Positions 1-9,240 are shown, numbered from the stretch's first letter. The stretch: DNA of 64,000 nt from Prolixibacter denitrificans (GCF_003014495.1 NZ_PYGC01000010.1:62001-126000), one strand, 5' to 3'. The notes: generated by a model from the sequence alone, not told the origin. A program made the numbers and translations.

Positions 1-419
1 GATACCAGCGTGTTGTTCAGGTCGATACCGGCAATACCGGTTCCAATCAACTCGGACGGTTGCTTACGACGTACCGGGTTTACCGACGGTCCGCCAATTG
101 CAACTTCCTGACCTTCAATATCAGGTCCGCCATCAATCGGGTCGCCAAAAGCGTTGAAAAAGCGTCCGGCAAGCTGGTCACTTACTTTCAGCGAAGGCGA
201 TTTCCCAAGGAAAGTTACCTCTGCATTGGTCGGGATACCTTCTGTACCACCAAACACCTGCAGGGTCACATCGTCACCAATGATTTTCACTACCTGTGCC
301 AGCCGGCCGTTAATCTCGGCCAGTTCATCGTAGCCAATCCCTTCAGCTCTCAGGGTACAGGTTGCTTTCGTAATCTGTGTGACTTTAGTATATATTTTCT
401 GAAAAGCTTTCGTTGCCAT
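1..419 (-). CDS. ntpB: V-type ATP synthase subunit B (partial, N-terminal part)
   Basis: This is the N-terminal 139 codons of the non-catalytic, regulatory B subunit of a V/A-type rotary ATPase; the rest lies beyond the window start. The protein begins MATKAFQKIYTKVTQITKAT and continues through the beta-barrel domain typical of subunit B, including GDPIDGGPDI and the conserved VNPVRRKQPSELI stretch ahead of the nucleotide-binding fold. Its ATG shares one base with the TAA of the upstream subunit A gene (TAATG), so translation is probably coupled and the two subunits are made in equal amounts for the A3B3 head. The family call is secure; only the missing C-terminus limits it. Confidence 0.93.
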   Translation of the reverse strand, partial: MATKAFQKIYTKVTQITKATCTLRAEGIGYDELAEINGRLAQVVKIIGDDVTLQVFGGTEGIPTNAEVTFLGKSPSLKVSDQLAGRFFNAFGDPIDGGPDIEGQEVAIGGPSVNPVRRKQPSELIGTGIAGIDLNNTLV

Positions 420-2176
420 TATGCTACTTTTCTTTCGTTAATGATCTGATTCAATTCTTCTTCAAACTTCTTGAACTCGTCAGTTTCAAACTCCGAGTAG
501 TTCATTTGGCGCAGGTTGTTGATCACTCGTTTGAAGTAGCTCCCCACTTCAGTGAACGATTCAAACTGAAAATCGGTATGGCAAATGCCCATCACCTTAT
601 TCAACATATATTCCTGACGTTCGAGCGGAGTATTCATATCGACCTTATCGAATGCATCCTGCTGAAGAATCACAAAGTCGATAACTTCCGACTTCCAGAA
701 ACGGATGTGATATTCCACCGGTACACCATCATCACCAAGAATATTGATCTGCTCACTAACTTCCTGTCCACGAAGTAGGATCGTTTTCAGTTCATTAATG
801 GAAGCGATCCACTTGTCGCCAATACGTTTCGCAATATATTCTTCGAACTCGGGATATTCCAGGTATTTGGAATACGATTCGATTGGGTTGATGGCCGGGT
901 AACGCTTTCCATCGGCGCGGCTCTGCTGCAACGCGTAGAAACAACGGGCCACTTTCTTGGTCGACTCAGTTACCGGCTCTTTCAGGTTACCACCGGCAGG
1001 TGATACCGTACCAATAAAGGTTACAGAACCTGATTCACCGTTATTCAGGTAAACAAAACCTGCACGGGCGTAGAAGTTGGCAATAACGGCCGAAAGGTCC
1101 ATCGGGAATGCATCCTGTCCGGGCAGCTCTTCCAAACGGTTCGACATCTCACGCAAGGCCTGAGCCCAACGGGAAGTAGAGTCGGCCATCATCAGCACCT
1201 TCAATCCCATTGAACGGTAATACTCCGAAAGGGTCATCGCGGTGTAAACCGAAGCTTCACGGGCAGCAACCGGCATGTTTGACGTGTTGGCCACGATGAT
1301 GGTACGCTCCATCAGTTTACGACCTGTGTGCGGGTCATCCAGTTCGGGGAACTCGGTAAAGATTTCCACTACCTCGTTTGCACGCTCACCACAGGCAGCA
1401 ATCACCACGATATCAGCTTCCGCCTGCTTCGAGATAGCGTGCTGCAATACGGTTTTACCTGTACCGAAAGGTCCGGGAATAAATCCTGTACCACCTTCTA
1501 CAATCGGGTTAATGGTATCGATGGTACGAACACCGGTTTCGAGCAGTTTGAACGGACGGGGTTTTTCCCGGTAGGCAGTAATGGCTTTTTTCACCGGCCA
1601 CTTCTGTACCATGGTCACGTTGTGTTCTTTGCCGTCGGCATCCACCAAGACAGCAATGGTGTCGTTTATTTTATATTCGCCTGCTTCGACAACCGATTTA
1701 ACGGTGTATTTACCTTCAAACACAAATGGCACCATAATTCGGTGAGGTTTACCATTCTCGTTTACCTCACCCAGCCAGCTGGCAGCTTCCACTTCGTCGC
1801 CGGCCTTGGCCAGCGGCTTAAAGTTCCAGAGAGTGTCATCATCCAGCGGATTGGTATAATCTCCCCTTTTCAGGAAGACACCATCCATTTTGTCGAGGTC
1901 GTTTTGCAGACCATCGTAGTTTTTGGAGAGGATGCCTGGCCCGAGCGTTACTTCGAGCATATGTCCGGTGAACCGCACAGGATCACCGATTTTCAGTCCC
2001 CTGGTGCTTTCGAAAACCTGGACAAAGGCGTTGGCTCCATTGACCTTAATCACCTCAGCCATCAGGTCGGTACCGCGGGTCTGGAGGTAGCAGATTTCGT
2101 TCTGCGCTACCGGACCATCGGCTTCCACTGTCACCAGGTTGGCAATAATTCCTTTGACTTTACCTTGCGTAGACAT
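419..2176 (-). CDS. ntpA: V-type ATP synthase catalytic subunit A
   Basis: This is the catalytic subunit of the V/A-type ATPase head, which couples ATP turnover to H+ or Na+ transport across the inner membrane. The length of 585 residues is normal for the family. Walker A is GPFGTGKT at about residues 235-242, followed by the CGERANEVVE stretch. The extra non-homologous region that distinguishes A from B subunits lies at about residues 110-200. The order E, DUF2764, A, B on one strand is the usual Bacteroidota arrangement. The gene starts 9 nt after DUF2764 and overlaps the B start by one base. Bacterial V-type enzymes may run as ATP-driven pumps or as synthases; the sequence does not say which applies here. 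Confidence 0.97.
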   Translation of the reverse strand: MSTQGKVKGIIANLVTVEADGPVAQNEICYLQTRGTDLMAEVIKVNGANAFVQVFESTRGLKIGDPVRFTGHMLEVTLGPGILSKNYDGLQNDLDKMDGVFLKRGDYTNPLDDDTLWNFKPLAKAGDEVEAASWLGEVNENGKPHRIMVPFVFEGKYTVKSVVEAGEYKINDTIAVLVDADGKEHNVTMVQKWPVKKAITAYREKPRPFKLLETGVRTIDTINPIVEGGTGFIPGPFGTGKTVLQHAISKQAEADIVVIAACGERANEVVEIFTEFPELDDPHTGRKLMERTIIVANTSNMPVAAREASVYTAMTLSEYYRSMGLKVLMMADSTSRWAQALREMSNRLEELPGQDAFPMDLSAVIANFYARAGFVYLNNGESGSVTFIGTVSPAGGNLKEPVTESTKKVARCFYALQQSRADGKRYPAINPIESYSKYLEYPEFEEYIAKRIGDKWIASINELKTILLRGQEVSEQINILGDDGVPVEYHIRFWKSEVIDFVILQQDAFDKVDMNTPLERQEYMLNKVMGICHTDFQFESFTEVGSYFKRVINNLRQMNYSEFETDEFKKFEEELNQIINERKVA

Positions 2177-2185
2177 ATTCGTTGT

Positions 2186-3037
2186 TTACTTGTTTAATTT
2201 AAATTCTTCGGGGAACTCGAACGAGTGTTGCAGTTCCTGAACAAAATCGCGGAAAATCTTCAGGCCGGTTTCCTGGCTCAGTTTCACCCATCGTTCAATC
2301 ATTTCGAGTTGCAGCAGATAGGCAAAGACTTTCTCTACCGTGAAATACTTGAAGAATGCATTTTCTTCGAGCCACTTCCAACGGAGTGCATCAATGCGAC
2401 GTTCACGTTCATAAAGATTGGCCTCTTCAGAAATATGCAGCACGTCATCCAGGTAAGGGAAGATGGCTGCCAGACCAAAATCTTTCGAGTTGCTTTCGCG
2501 AATGGTATTGGCGATTTCGCTGTTTCCAACGATAGCCGGCCCCAGATCCAGGTCATAGTTCCGGCAGTTGATAGCGGTCAGGATATTCTGCACATTCAGA
2601 TTGAAGGCAAACCAGCTGCTAAAGAATTCATTCCGGCATTTCAGGGCATCGTCGTAATAGAGCGTTGCCAGCTGATCTTCCCACGCCATATCGGGGAACA
2701 GCGGTTTTTCTTCGAGCCAGGCAGGAATAAACTCTTTAAAGTACACCGGAATTCGCTCATCTTTCGGATTTTCTTCCTCCTTCACCATCCGAAGGATTTC
2801 AGTGAAGTCATCCTGAGTTAGATTTCCCCGGTCGTCAAGTTTAGCCTCGGCATCTTTCAGGTATGCTATCAGGTTCAGGTTGTCGAATTTCCGGTAGAAG
2901 AGTTTGATCAACTCAAAATCGCCTTCCGACAAGTTGGCACGCAACTCCTCCTTGAACTCCTTCAAATCGAAGTTCTGTTTGTTGTCATCTATGCGAATTT
3001 CGGGAAGCCCGGCAACCAGACAGTAATATTTTTTCAT
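2186..3037 (-). CDS. DUF2764 family protein of the V-ATPase operon
   Basis: This 283-residue protein starts MKKYYCLVAGLPEIRIDD. It is the DUF2764-type protein found between the E and A subunit genes in Bacteroidota V-ATPase operons. It is largely helical and acidic, with no signal peptide or membrane segment. Position and all-alpha character suggest a stalk or assembly component comparable to the C (d-type) subunit, which is otherwise not seen in this stretch; that is inference, as the family is formally uncharacterised. It is co-oriented with and close to ntpA (9 nt) and separated from the E gene by 165 bp. Confidence 0.85.
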   Translation of the reverse strand: MKKYYCLVAGLPEIRIDDNKQNFDLKEFKEELRANLSEGDFELIKLFYRKFDNLNLIAYLKDAEAKLDDRGNLTQDDFTEILRMVKEEENPKDERIPVYFKEFIPAWLEEKPLFPDMAWEDQLATLYYDDALKCRNEFFSSWFAFNLNVQNILTAINCRNYDLDLGPAIVGNSEIANTIRESNSKDFGLAAIFPYLDDVLHISEEANLYERERRIDALRWKWLEENAFFKYFTVEKVFAYLLQLEMIERWVKLSQETGLKIFRDFVQELQHSFEFPEEFKLNK

Positions 3038-3109
3038 TCGAAATGGTTTTCCAAAACAAACAGCCTGCCGGATTCAGTAAAAATGATTTTTATTCCTTGA
3101 TTTGCTGAG

Positions 3110-3117
3110 CAAAAGTA
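3110..3117 (-). promoter_or_regulatory. possible internal -7 element before DUF2764/ntpA/ntpB
   Basis: Read on the minus strand this is TACTTTTG, a match to the Bacteroidota -7 consensus TAnnTTTG, 73 bp upstream of the DUF2764 start inside the 165-bp gap after ntpE. I see no convincing -33 TTG box at the right distance, so an internal promoter is only a suggestion. Confidence 0.2.
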
Positions 3118-3202
3118 TGGAACAGGAATCCTGGCCCGGTTGGTTGTCTCATTCGTAAAAGGTTCTCATCCAAAAGCACTGGGTACTAACCCTGTGTTCT
3201 TA

Positions 3203-3817
3203 TTACTTTTCGAAAAGAAGTTCAACGATTTTCGGACGCAAGAACTCTTTGAAGAAGTTGATGAAATCCTCATCAGTAAAGCTAACCTTGTAGCTTCCGT
3301 CGGCCGGAGCCACCTGGAAACCAGCTTTCAGGTCATTTACTGTTTCGATAGAAAAACCTTTATCGAGCACGCCTTTTGCAGTACCGGCAAAGTAATCGCT
3401 GATGGCTTTTTCGTCCTCTTTGGGGATGAGAACCTGCATGTCGATGGTTTCATCGTTATGTACAGCCCAGTTTTTCACAGCAGTTTCGATGGCTTTCTGG
3501 ATAAACTTGGTATCCCCCATCGCTGCTTTTACTTCGGAAGTAGTAATGGTACCGTTAATGATACCGACGAGTTCTTGCTTCAGGGCATCAACTGCCTGGC
3601 GGGAAGCCAGCTTGAGTTCGGATTTGGTGTTTTGATCGAATTCGGCTGATTTTTTCTCGGCATCAGAAACGATATTCTCAGCTTTCTTCTTTGCTTCAGC
3701 CAAAATTTTCTCTGCCTCCGCACGGGCATCGGACACAATTTTTTCGGCCTCCTCGTTTCCTTTCGAGATTCCTTCCTGATAAATCTTATCAGTCAGCTCT
3801 TGAAGTCTGTTGTCCAT
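3203..3817 (-). CDS. ntpE: V-type ATP synthase subunit E (peripheral stalk)
   Basis: This 204-residue protein has the two-part layout of V/A-ATPase E subunits. The N-terminal half (about residues 1-85) is a long charged helix rich in Ala, Glu and Lys, with runs such as KIVSDARAEAEKILAEA, suited to the peripheral-stalk coiled coil. The C-terminal half is globular and would contact subunits A and B. It is the first visible gene of the operon, with 587 bp of non-coding DNA upstream in which the operon promoter should lie. Local identity to characterised E subunits is low, as usual for this subunit, so the call leans on architecture plus context. Confidence 0.85.
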   Translation of the reverse strand: MDNRLQELTDKIYQEGISKGNEEAEKIVSDARAEAEKILAEAKKKAENIVSDAEKKSAEFDQNTKSELKLASRQAVDALKQELVGIINGTITTSEVKAAMGDTKFIQKAIETAVKNWAVHNDETIDMQVLIPKEDEKAISDYFAGTAKGVLDKGFSIETVNDLKAGFQVAPADGSYKVSFTDEDFINFFKEFLRPKIVELLFEK

Positions 3818-4404
3818 ATCTATTAGTTATTTGTTGTATGCATTGATTTTGGTTGTCTACACGCCAAAAATTTGAATTCGAAAGATACAATTCCCCTGAC
3901 AAAAAAAAGAAGAGAAAATACAGGTTGTAATGTCATCAACGAACCGAACAACATCCCTTAAAATCTATATGCTCCGAGCCTTCTTCGGTCAAATACCATC
4001 GCCACGGTAACCCCGGCCCGATCGCTCACCGACAAAGAAATGATAAAACACGGTAACTTAATTTCTTCCGGCGCCCGAATTTAACAATTTTTTAACAACC
4101 CGGAAACATATTTCACCCTAAAAGACTCCCCTTCTTTAACGGCTAAATCTTTCAAATTATGTTATATAATCAAACCTCTGTTAAAATTTTAAAGTTTCAC
4201 TTTTAAACCTTCTTCAGGAATTGTAACTTCAACCATTCTGCCGGCAAAATTATTTTTTCGGCACGTTGTTTGCTGGCTGCTTGACGCAGGCTGGCGTCAG
4301 ATAAACATTCGGAAAGACTATTGGTTTTGGGAAATTTTAACTTTTCCGGCCCAAAATTCTTAACCCATTGATTATCTAATATAATTTCGATTATTTTTTT
4401 TCAA
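3818..4404. other. 587-bp divergent intergenic region
   Basis: This is non-coding DNA between the minus-strand V-ATPase operon and the plus-strand HAD gene. It is AT-rich with stop codons in all frames. It should hold the V-ATPase promoter on the minus strand, but I could not pick one with both a -7 and a -33 element. The only notable site is the sigma-54-like element near 4259-4274, listed separately. Confidence 0.6.
4259..4274 (+). promoter_or_regulatory. candidate sigma-54 (-24/-12) promoter
   Basis: The site reads CGGCACGTTGTTTGCT, one base from the consensus TGGCACG-N4-TTGCW, with GG and GC separated by exactly 10 bases. It points at the HAD gene, whose ATG lies 131 bp downstream. No palindrome of the kind seen at the 28.8-33.6 kb promoters is evident upstream. 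A chance match is possible, but this is the best textbook sigma-54 site in the window. Confidence 0.4.
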
Positions 4405-5232
4405 ATGACAGAAATAAAAATGGTGATAACCGACCTGGACGGCACGCTGTTGCAGGCAGATCATTCCATCAGTAAAGCAGACTACGCAACACTGGTAGAG
4501 TTGGGAAAATTGGGAATATGCCGGGTAGCAGCCACCGGAAGAAATCTGATGAAGGTAAAACAGGTACTTACGCCCGATATGCCGTTTGATTTTGTCATCT
4601 TCAGCTCTGGTGCAGGTTTGATTAACTGGAAACAACAAAAGTTGCTGATGGCCATGAGTATTCCGGCCGATGAAACAGGAGAAATTATTCAGTTTCTGAT
4701 GGCCGAAAAACTCAACTTCAAAGTTTCGCGCGAAATTCCGGACAATCACCATTTTGCCTGGTGGAGAAGTAGCCCCTGTGAAGAATTTGAACGTTACCTC
4801 AATTACCACAAGGTGTTGGGAGACGCGGTTCAATTAAAAGAAAACGATGCTTTTCCCATTTCCCAGGTTTTAATATTTCTTCCGCGCGACGCAGAACATT
4901 TTGACGTCATCAAGCAAAAAGTACTGAAGCAATTTCCGCACGTTAGTGTTATACGGGCCACTTCGCCGCTGCATCCCGATTTCACCTGGATGGAAATCTT
5001 CCCGGAAGGAGTTACCAAAGCACACGGTGTGGAAGCGGTTTGCCAGTTAACAGGCATTCCCAAAGAAAATACGCTGGGTATCGGAAACGATTTTAACGAT
5101 ATGGAATTGCTCGATTACACCCGGCTCTCGTATGTTGTCGACAATGCGCCTGACGAATTGAAGTTTCGTTACCGGAACAGCCGGGCTCACCATGAAGACG
5201 GATTTTCGTATGCTGTTCGACAACATTTGTAA
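4405..5232 (+). CDS. Cof-type HAD-superfamily phosphatase
   Basis: This 275-residue cytoplasmic protein is a HAD-superfamily hydrolase of the Cof/type IIB group. Motif I is DLDGTLL at about residues 10-16, with the nucleophile Asp and acid/base Asp. Motif II is the Thr of AATGRN. The C2-type cap lies in the middle, motif III is the Lys of GVTKAHGV, and motif IV is GNDFNDMELL. Relatives dephosphorylate sugar phosphates, pyridoxal phosphate or flavin precursors; the substrate cannot be read from sequence. The start ATG follows a T-rich stretch without a clear Shine-Dalgarno, common in this phylum. It may be transcribed with the M16 protease 77 bp downstream. Confidence 0.9.
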   Translation: MTEIKMVITDLDGTLLQADHSISKADYATLVELGKLGICRVAATGRNLMKVKQVLTPDMPFDFVIFSSGAGLINWKQQKLLMAMSIPADETGEIIQFLMAEKLNFKVSREIPDNHHFAWWRSSPCEEFERYLNYHKVLGDAVQLKENDAFPISQVLIFLPRDAEHFDVIKQKVLKQFPHVSVIRATSPLHPDFTWMEIFPEGVTKAHGVEAVCQLTGIPKENTLGIGNDFNDMELLDYTRLSYVVDNAPDELKFRYRNSRAHHEDGFSYAVRQHL

Positions 5233-5309
5233 CGAATTAGCCAAACACTATACCAATTGTGAAACACCCACAAAAATCATATTAATTATTATTCCAAGAC
5301 AAATTGCTT

Positions 5310-8126
5310 ATGAAAAAGTTAATCCTTGGTCTGTTGACCATTTTTTTGGCGATGGGTTCTTATGCCCAGGTGCCGGATTTAAAAGCTAAAATTCCTTTCG
5401 ATCCGAAGACGGACAAAGGTGTATTGAAAAACGGACTAACCTATTATGTTCGGGCCAACCATACCCCGAAAAACCGTGCAGAATTGATGCTGGTTGTATC
5501 AGCCGGCTCCATTCTAGAAGATGACGACCAACAAGGACTCGCCCACTTTTGCGAGCACATGAGCTTCAACGGGACCAAAAATTTCCCGAAAAATGAGCTC
5601 GTGAATTACTTCGAATCCATCGGTATGGAATTCGGACCGGAAATCAATGCTTACACCGGCTTCGACCAGACCGTTTACATGTTGAAGGTACCACTCGACA
5701 GTGTCAAATACATGAACAAAGGCCTGCAGGTTCTTTACGACTGGGCTTCCCAGGTAACCGATTCGAACGACGAAATTAACAAGGAACGTGGTGTCATTCA
5801 CGAAGAGTGGCGTGGCGGACAAGGAGCACAGCAACGCATGATGAAACAGTGGTTGCCGGTGTTCTTCAAAGATTCGCATTATGCCGACCGTTTACCTATC
5901 GGGAAAATGTCGGTCGTAGACAGTTGTCCTCCGTCAGCTGTTCGCCGCTTCCGCAACGACTGGTATCGTCCCGATCTGCAAGCTGTCATTGTTGTGGGCG
6001 ATTTCGACCAGAAAAAAATGGTTCAGGAAGTAAAAGAGAAATTCTCTCAAATTCCGATTCACAAAAACGAACGCAAAAAGCCTTCATTCGATGTTCCTTT
6101 CCAAAAAGGTACCCTCATCAAAGTTGTCACCGACCCGGAAGCAACCTATTCATCAGCTAATTTGTACATCAAGCATCCCATGGAGCTCGACACAACCGTT
6201 GGTGGCTACCGCGAAATGATGATGCACAGCCTGTACAACAGCATGATCAATGCTCGTTTGTCGGAAATTGCGCAAAAAGAAAATCCTCCGTTTGTATTTG
6301 CACGCTCCAGCTATGGCGGCTTGGTCGGCCCGGTGGATGTTTATTCCTCCATGGTCGTTACCCATCCGGGAAAAATTCCGGAAGGATTGAAAGCCGTGCT
6401 TATCGAGAACCAGCGAGTAAAAGATTATGGCTTTACCGAAAGTGAATTGAAGCGTGCAAAAGCGTCGATGATGAGCTCGATGGAAACCGCTTACAACGAT
6501 CGTGACAAACGCCAATCCATCAGTATTGCCAACGAATACAGCCGCAACTTTCTGGAGCGGAAAGAGCCCGTTCCCGGACTTGACAAGGAGTATCAATATT
6601 ATAAGGAATTGATGCCGACCATTACACTCGCTGATGTGGATGCACTGGCGAAAAAGTGGTTGACACCGGATAACCGCGTGGTAATTATCACCGCTCCGGA
6701 CGTGAAAGGCGTTCCGGTTCCGACCAACGACGATGTCAAAAAGCTTCTGGCGGAAGTAGACACGGCTAAAATCAAGCCATATAAAGATCAGGTTTCCGAT
6801 GCACCGCTGATGCCTGAACAACCAACTCCTGGTAAGATTGTCAGCGAGAAGAAAATTCCGGAAGTAAATGCAGAAGAGTGGACACTTTCCAATGGTGCCA
6901 AAGTCATTCTGAAGAAAACGGATTTCAAAGATGACGAAATTCTTTTCTCAGCTTACGGACCGGGTGGATATTCGGTTTACTCGCCATCGGACGATGTTTC
7001 CACTGATTTTGCAGCAACCATCATGCAGATGAGCGGACTTTCTGACTTTACGGCTCCCGAACTGGACAAAAAACTGGCAGGCAAAGTAGCCAATGTCGAA
7101 CCGTTCATTCGCCAGATTACTCAAGGGTTCCAGGGTTCTTCTTCGAAAAAAGATGTTGAAACGTTGATGAAACTGGTGAACCTCTATTTCACCCATCCAC
7201 GCGTTGACCAATCGGCCTTCAACTCTTTCATGACCCGGATGGAGAGTCAGCTCGACAACCGGAAAGCTTCTCCGGAAGCGGCCTTCTCCGATACCTTCCG
7301 CGTGGTTGCCAGCAATTACAGTCCGTGGGTTCGTCCATTGACTAAAAAGACATTGAAGGAGGCGAATTTCGATCGCATCAAAGCCATCGACAAAGACCGG
7401 TTTTCCAATGCAGGCGATTTCAAATTCATCTTTGTTGGTAACATCGACTTCGATAAAATGAAACCACTGGTAGAAACCTACCTGGCTTCGCTGCCAACAA
7501 CGGGCAAAACCGATCATTGGAAGGATTTGGGTATCCGTCCGCCGAAAGGTGCTGTCGAGAAGAAGGTGTACAAAGGAACTGAACCGAAAAGTATTCAGTA
7601 CATCCAATTCCACGGTAAGCTGAACTACGATACGAAAGACATCGTTGAACTCGACGCACTCGCTAAAATTCTTACCACCCGTTTGCTGGAAAGTATTCGC
7701 GAGGACAAATCCAGTGTATATTACATCGGAGCACAACCTTCGTTCAATAAACTTCCGGAACCGGAATATACCATGACGATTTATTATGGTACCGCTCCGG
7801 AGAAAGTTGACACGTTAAAAGCCGCTGTTTTCGATGAAATCAAGGATCTGCTCAAGAACGGTCCGTCGCAGGAAGAAGTGCACAAGGCGATGGAGAAAAT
7901 GCTGCGTGAACGCGAAACCAATCTTCGCGAGAACGACTACTGGCTGAGCGCACTGAAATCGTACTACCTGAATCATGACGGTGATTTCTCTACTTTCGAC
8001 CAGTTCAACACTGAAGTAAATGCATTGAACCCGAAAGAATTGCAGAAGGCGGCCAAATGGGTTTGGGATTTCAACAACTACATAAGTGTTGCGTTGCTTC
8101 CTGAAAAAGGAACAAAAGACAAATAA
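5310..8126 (+). CDS. M16-family zinc metallopeptidase (pitrilysin-like), exported
   Basis: This is a 938-residue two-half M16 protease. A signal peptide (MKKLILGLLTIFLAMGSYAQ) sends it to the periplasm. The N-terminal half carries the inverted zinc motif HFCEH at residues 79-83 (H79, E82, H83) with the downstream glutamate region ERGVIHEEW. The second half (from about residue 500) is the inactive M16 repeat that closes the clamshell. Such enzymes degrade peptides up to small proteins. An upstream in-frame TTG at 5304 would only add two residues before the signal peptide, so the ATG at 5310 is preferred. A hairpin terminator follows at 8154-8219. Confidence 0.93.
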   Translation: MKKLILGLLTIFLAMGSYAQVPDLKAKIPFDPKTDKGVLKNGLTYYVRANHTPKNRAELMLVVSAGSILEDDDQQGLAHFCEHMSFNGTKNFPKNELVNYFESIGMEFGPEINAYTGFDQTVYMLKVPLDSVKYMNKGLQVLYDWASQVTDSNDEINKERGVIHEEWRGGQGAQQRMMKQWLPVFFKDSHYADRLPIGKMSVVDSCPPSAVRRFRNDWYRPDLQAVIVVGDFDQKKMVQEVKEKFSQIPIHKNERKKPSFDVPFQKGTLIKVVTDPEATYSSANLYIKHPMELDTTVGGYREMMMHSLYNSMINARLSEIAQKENPPFVFARSSYGGLVGPVDVYSSMVVTHPGKIPEGLKAVLIENQRVKDYGFTESELKRAKASMMSSMETAYNDRDKRQSISIANEYSRNFLERKEPVPGLDKEYQYYKELMPTITLADVDALAKKWLTPDNRVVIITAPDVKGVPVPTNDDVKKLLAEVDTAKIKPYKDQVSDAPLMPEQPTPGKIVSEKKIPEVNAEEWTLSNGAKVILKKTDFKDDEILFSAYGPGGYSVYSPSDDVSTDFAATIMQMSGLSDFTAPELDKKLAGKVANVEPFIRQITQGFQGSSSKKDVETLMKLVNLYFTHPRVDQSAFNSFMTRMESQLDNRKASPEAAFSDTFRVVASNYSPWVRPLTKKTLKEANFDRIKAIDKDRFSNAGDFKFIFVGNIDFDKMKPLVETYLASLPTTGKTDHWKDLGIRPPKGAVEKKVYKGTEPKSIQYIQFHGKLNYDTKDIVELDALAKILTTRLLESIREDKSSVYYIGAQPSFNKLPEPEYTMTIYYGTAPEKVDTLKAAVFDEIKDLLKNGPSQEEVHKAMEKMLRERETNLRENDYWLSALKSYYLNHDGDFSTFDQFNTEVNALNPKELQKAAKWVWDFNNYISVALLPEKGTKDK

Positions 8127-8153
8127 CCGGCATTCCCGATAGGATAAAAAAAG

Positions 8154-8219
8154 AAGGTGTCCCCGAGGTAGCTCTGCAGTTTCCAAACGCTGGAGTCAAC
8201 CGACAGGGACACCTTTTTT
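8154..8219 (+). terminator. terminator with large structured loop after the M16 gene
   Basis: The 10-bp arms AAGGTGTCCC (8154-8163) and GGGACACCTT (8206-8215) are perfectly complementary and followed by a T-run. The 42-nt loop can form a weaker inner hairpin. The gene stop is 27 nt upstream. Confidence 0.8.
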
Positions 8220-8285
8220 GCATCCGAAAATTCGTTTTAGGACGAAATGCTTTCAGTCTCTGCCACATCCCACCGATACCCGCGT

Positions 8286-8440
8286 GTAGCAGTAAGTACC
8301 CCGCACGAAGCAACACACGACTGACTGGTAGCAAGCCGTGCCGTATGTGTAGCAACACAAGACTGACAGGTAGCAGGCCACGCCGTATGTGTAGCAACGC
8401 ACCACTGACCTGTAGCAGCCCATGCCGCACGTGTAGCAAT
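8286..8440. repeat. tandem array, 21-bp unit within a 42-bp higher-order unit
   Basis: The triplet GCA recurs exactly every 21 bp at 8289, 8310, 8331, 8352, 8373, 8394, 8415 and 8436. Alternate units match best, so the true repeat is about 42 bp; for example GTGTAGCAAC recurs near 8348, 8390 and (as GTGTAGCAAT) 8432. The units differ by several substitutions. The array sits in the gap between the convergent M16 and MurU-like genes. Because 21 and 42 are multiples of three, the minus-strand frames stay open, but there is no credible start or protein family, so I treat it as non-coding. Confidence 0.8.
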
Positions 8441-8476
8441 TGACCTCTCCTAAATATTTTCCTACCGGGATGTTCG

Positions 8477-9196
8477 TTATTCTGAGAGTCTTTCTTCGGC
8501 AACCTGCAACTGCTCCAGTTTGCCCAAATCCATCCACAAATCCGAAGTATCTTCGAATCCATAAATGGCATTCTGCGCAGCTAACCGCAAATACATGTGA
8601 ATAATTGGAAATTTGCCCGTTTCAGTAATTAAGGGAAAAACGGAAGGCTCGATGATATGAATGCCGCTAAAAGCGAACTTTTCGACTTTCGGTGTTTGCC
8701 GGGCCATTTTCACTTCACCGGTTTTGATATTGGTCCAACCGGACAATTGCATATCCTCATCGAACAACAAATAACGAGAAGTGTCCCGCCTGCGAACAAC
8801 TAATGTAGCCAGCGCCTTACGTTCCTTGTGCCATTGCAGTAACTTTTTCAAATCGAGGGAGCACAATACATCTACATTGTACACCAGGAAAGGTTCCGAA
8901 TCTTCCAGCAACGGCCGGGCCTTCAGTATGCCTCCGCCTGTATCGAGCAATTCATCGCGCTCATCGGAAATTCGGATATCCAGTCCAAAGTTGTTATTCC
9001 TTTCCAGGAAGTCAATAATCTGGTCGCCGAAATGATGAATGTTCACCACAATCTCTTCAAAGCCGGCACTACTCACCTTTTCGATGGCTCGTTGAAGCAA
9101 AGTTTTTCCGGCAACTTCCACCAAGGCTTTGGGCTTGTTATCGGTGAGCGGACGAAGGCGGGTTCCCAGACCCGCTGCAAAAATCAGGGCTTTCAT
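8477..9196 (-). CDS. murU: MurU-like sugar-1-phosphate nucleotidyltransferase
   Basis: This 239-residue protein has the nucleotidyltransferase signature AAGLGTRLRPLT at the N-terminus, followed by the substrate Lys of NKPKALVEVAGKTLL. The metal-binding Asp lies in VYNVDVL. Size and the neighbouring AmgK-like kinase point to MurU, which makes UDP-MurNAc from MurNAc-1-phosphate in the cell-wall recycling route that bypasses de novo synthesis (known from Pseudomonas). The specificity assignment is by context; generic GlcNAc- or mannose-1-phosphate transferases look similar. The ATG at 9196 (MKALIFAAG) is preferred over the in-frame TTG at 9208. Transcription comes from the 10.9 kb side, though a terminator lies in between at 9241-9280. 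Confidence 0.82.
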   Translation of the reverse strand: MKALIFAAGLGTRLRPLTDNKPKALVEVAGKTLLQRAIEKVSSAGFEEIVVNIHHFGDQIIDFLERNNNFGLDIRISDERDELLDTGGGILKARPLLEDSEPFLVYNVDVLCSLDLKKLLQWHKERKALATLVVRRRDTSRYLLFDEDMQLSGWTNIKTGEVKMARQTPKVEKFAFSGIHIIEPSVFPLITETGKFPIIHMYLRLAAQNAIYGFEDTSDLWMDLGKLEQLQVAEERLSE

Positions 9197-9240
9197 AGGT
9201 TTCGGCAATATTTAAAAATTGACTTTTTGTTTCTTCACGA

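Noticed and set aside
1328-2197. 289-codon open frame opposite the V-ATPase A subunit gene
   Set aside because: It is fully antisense to a certain gene; its translation has no recognisable domain and reflects codon bias of the real strand.
6948-7736. 262-codon antisense open frame in the M16 protease
   Set aside because: It is antisense to conserved coding sequence; no domain or start context.
8253-8571. Minus-strand open frames through the 21/42-bp repeat (Cys-Tyr-rich and Leu-rich)
   Set aside because: Two frames are open only because the unit length is a multiple of three. Their starts lie inside the MurU-like gene and no family is recognised; kept as a repeat, not a gene.
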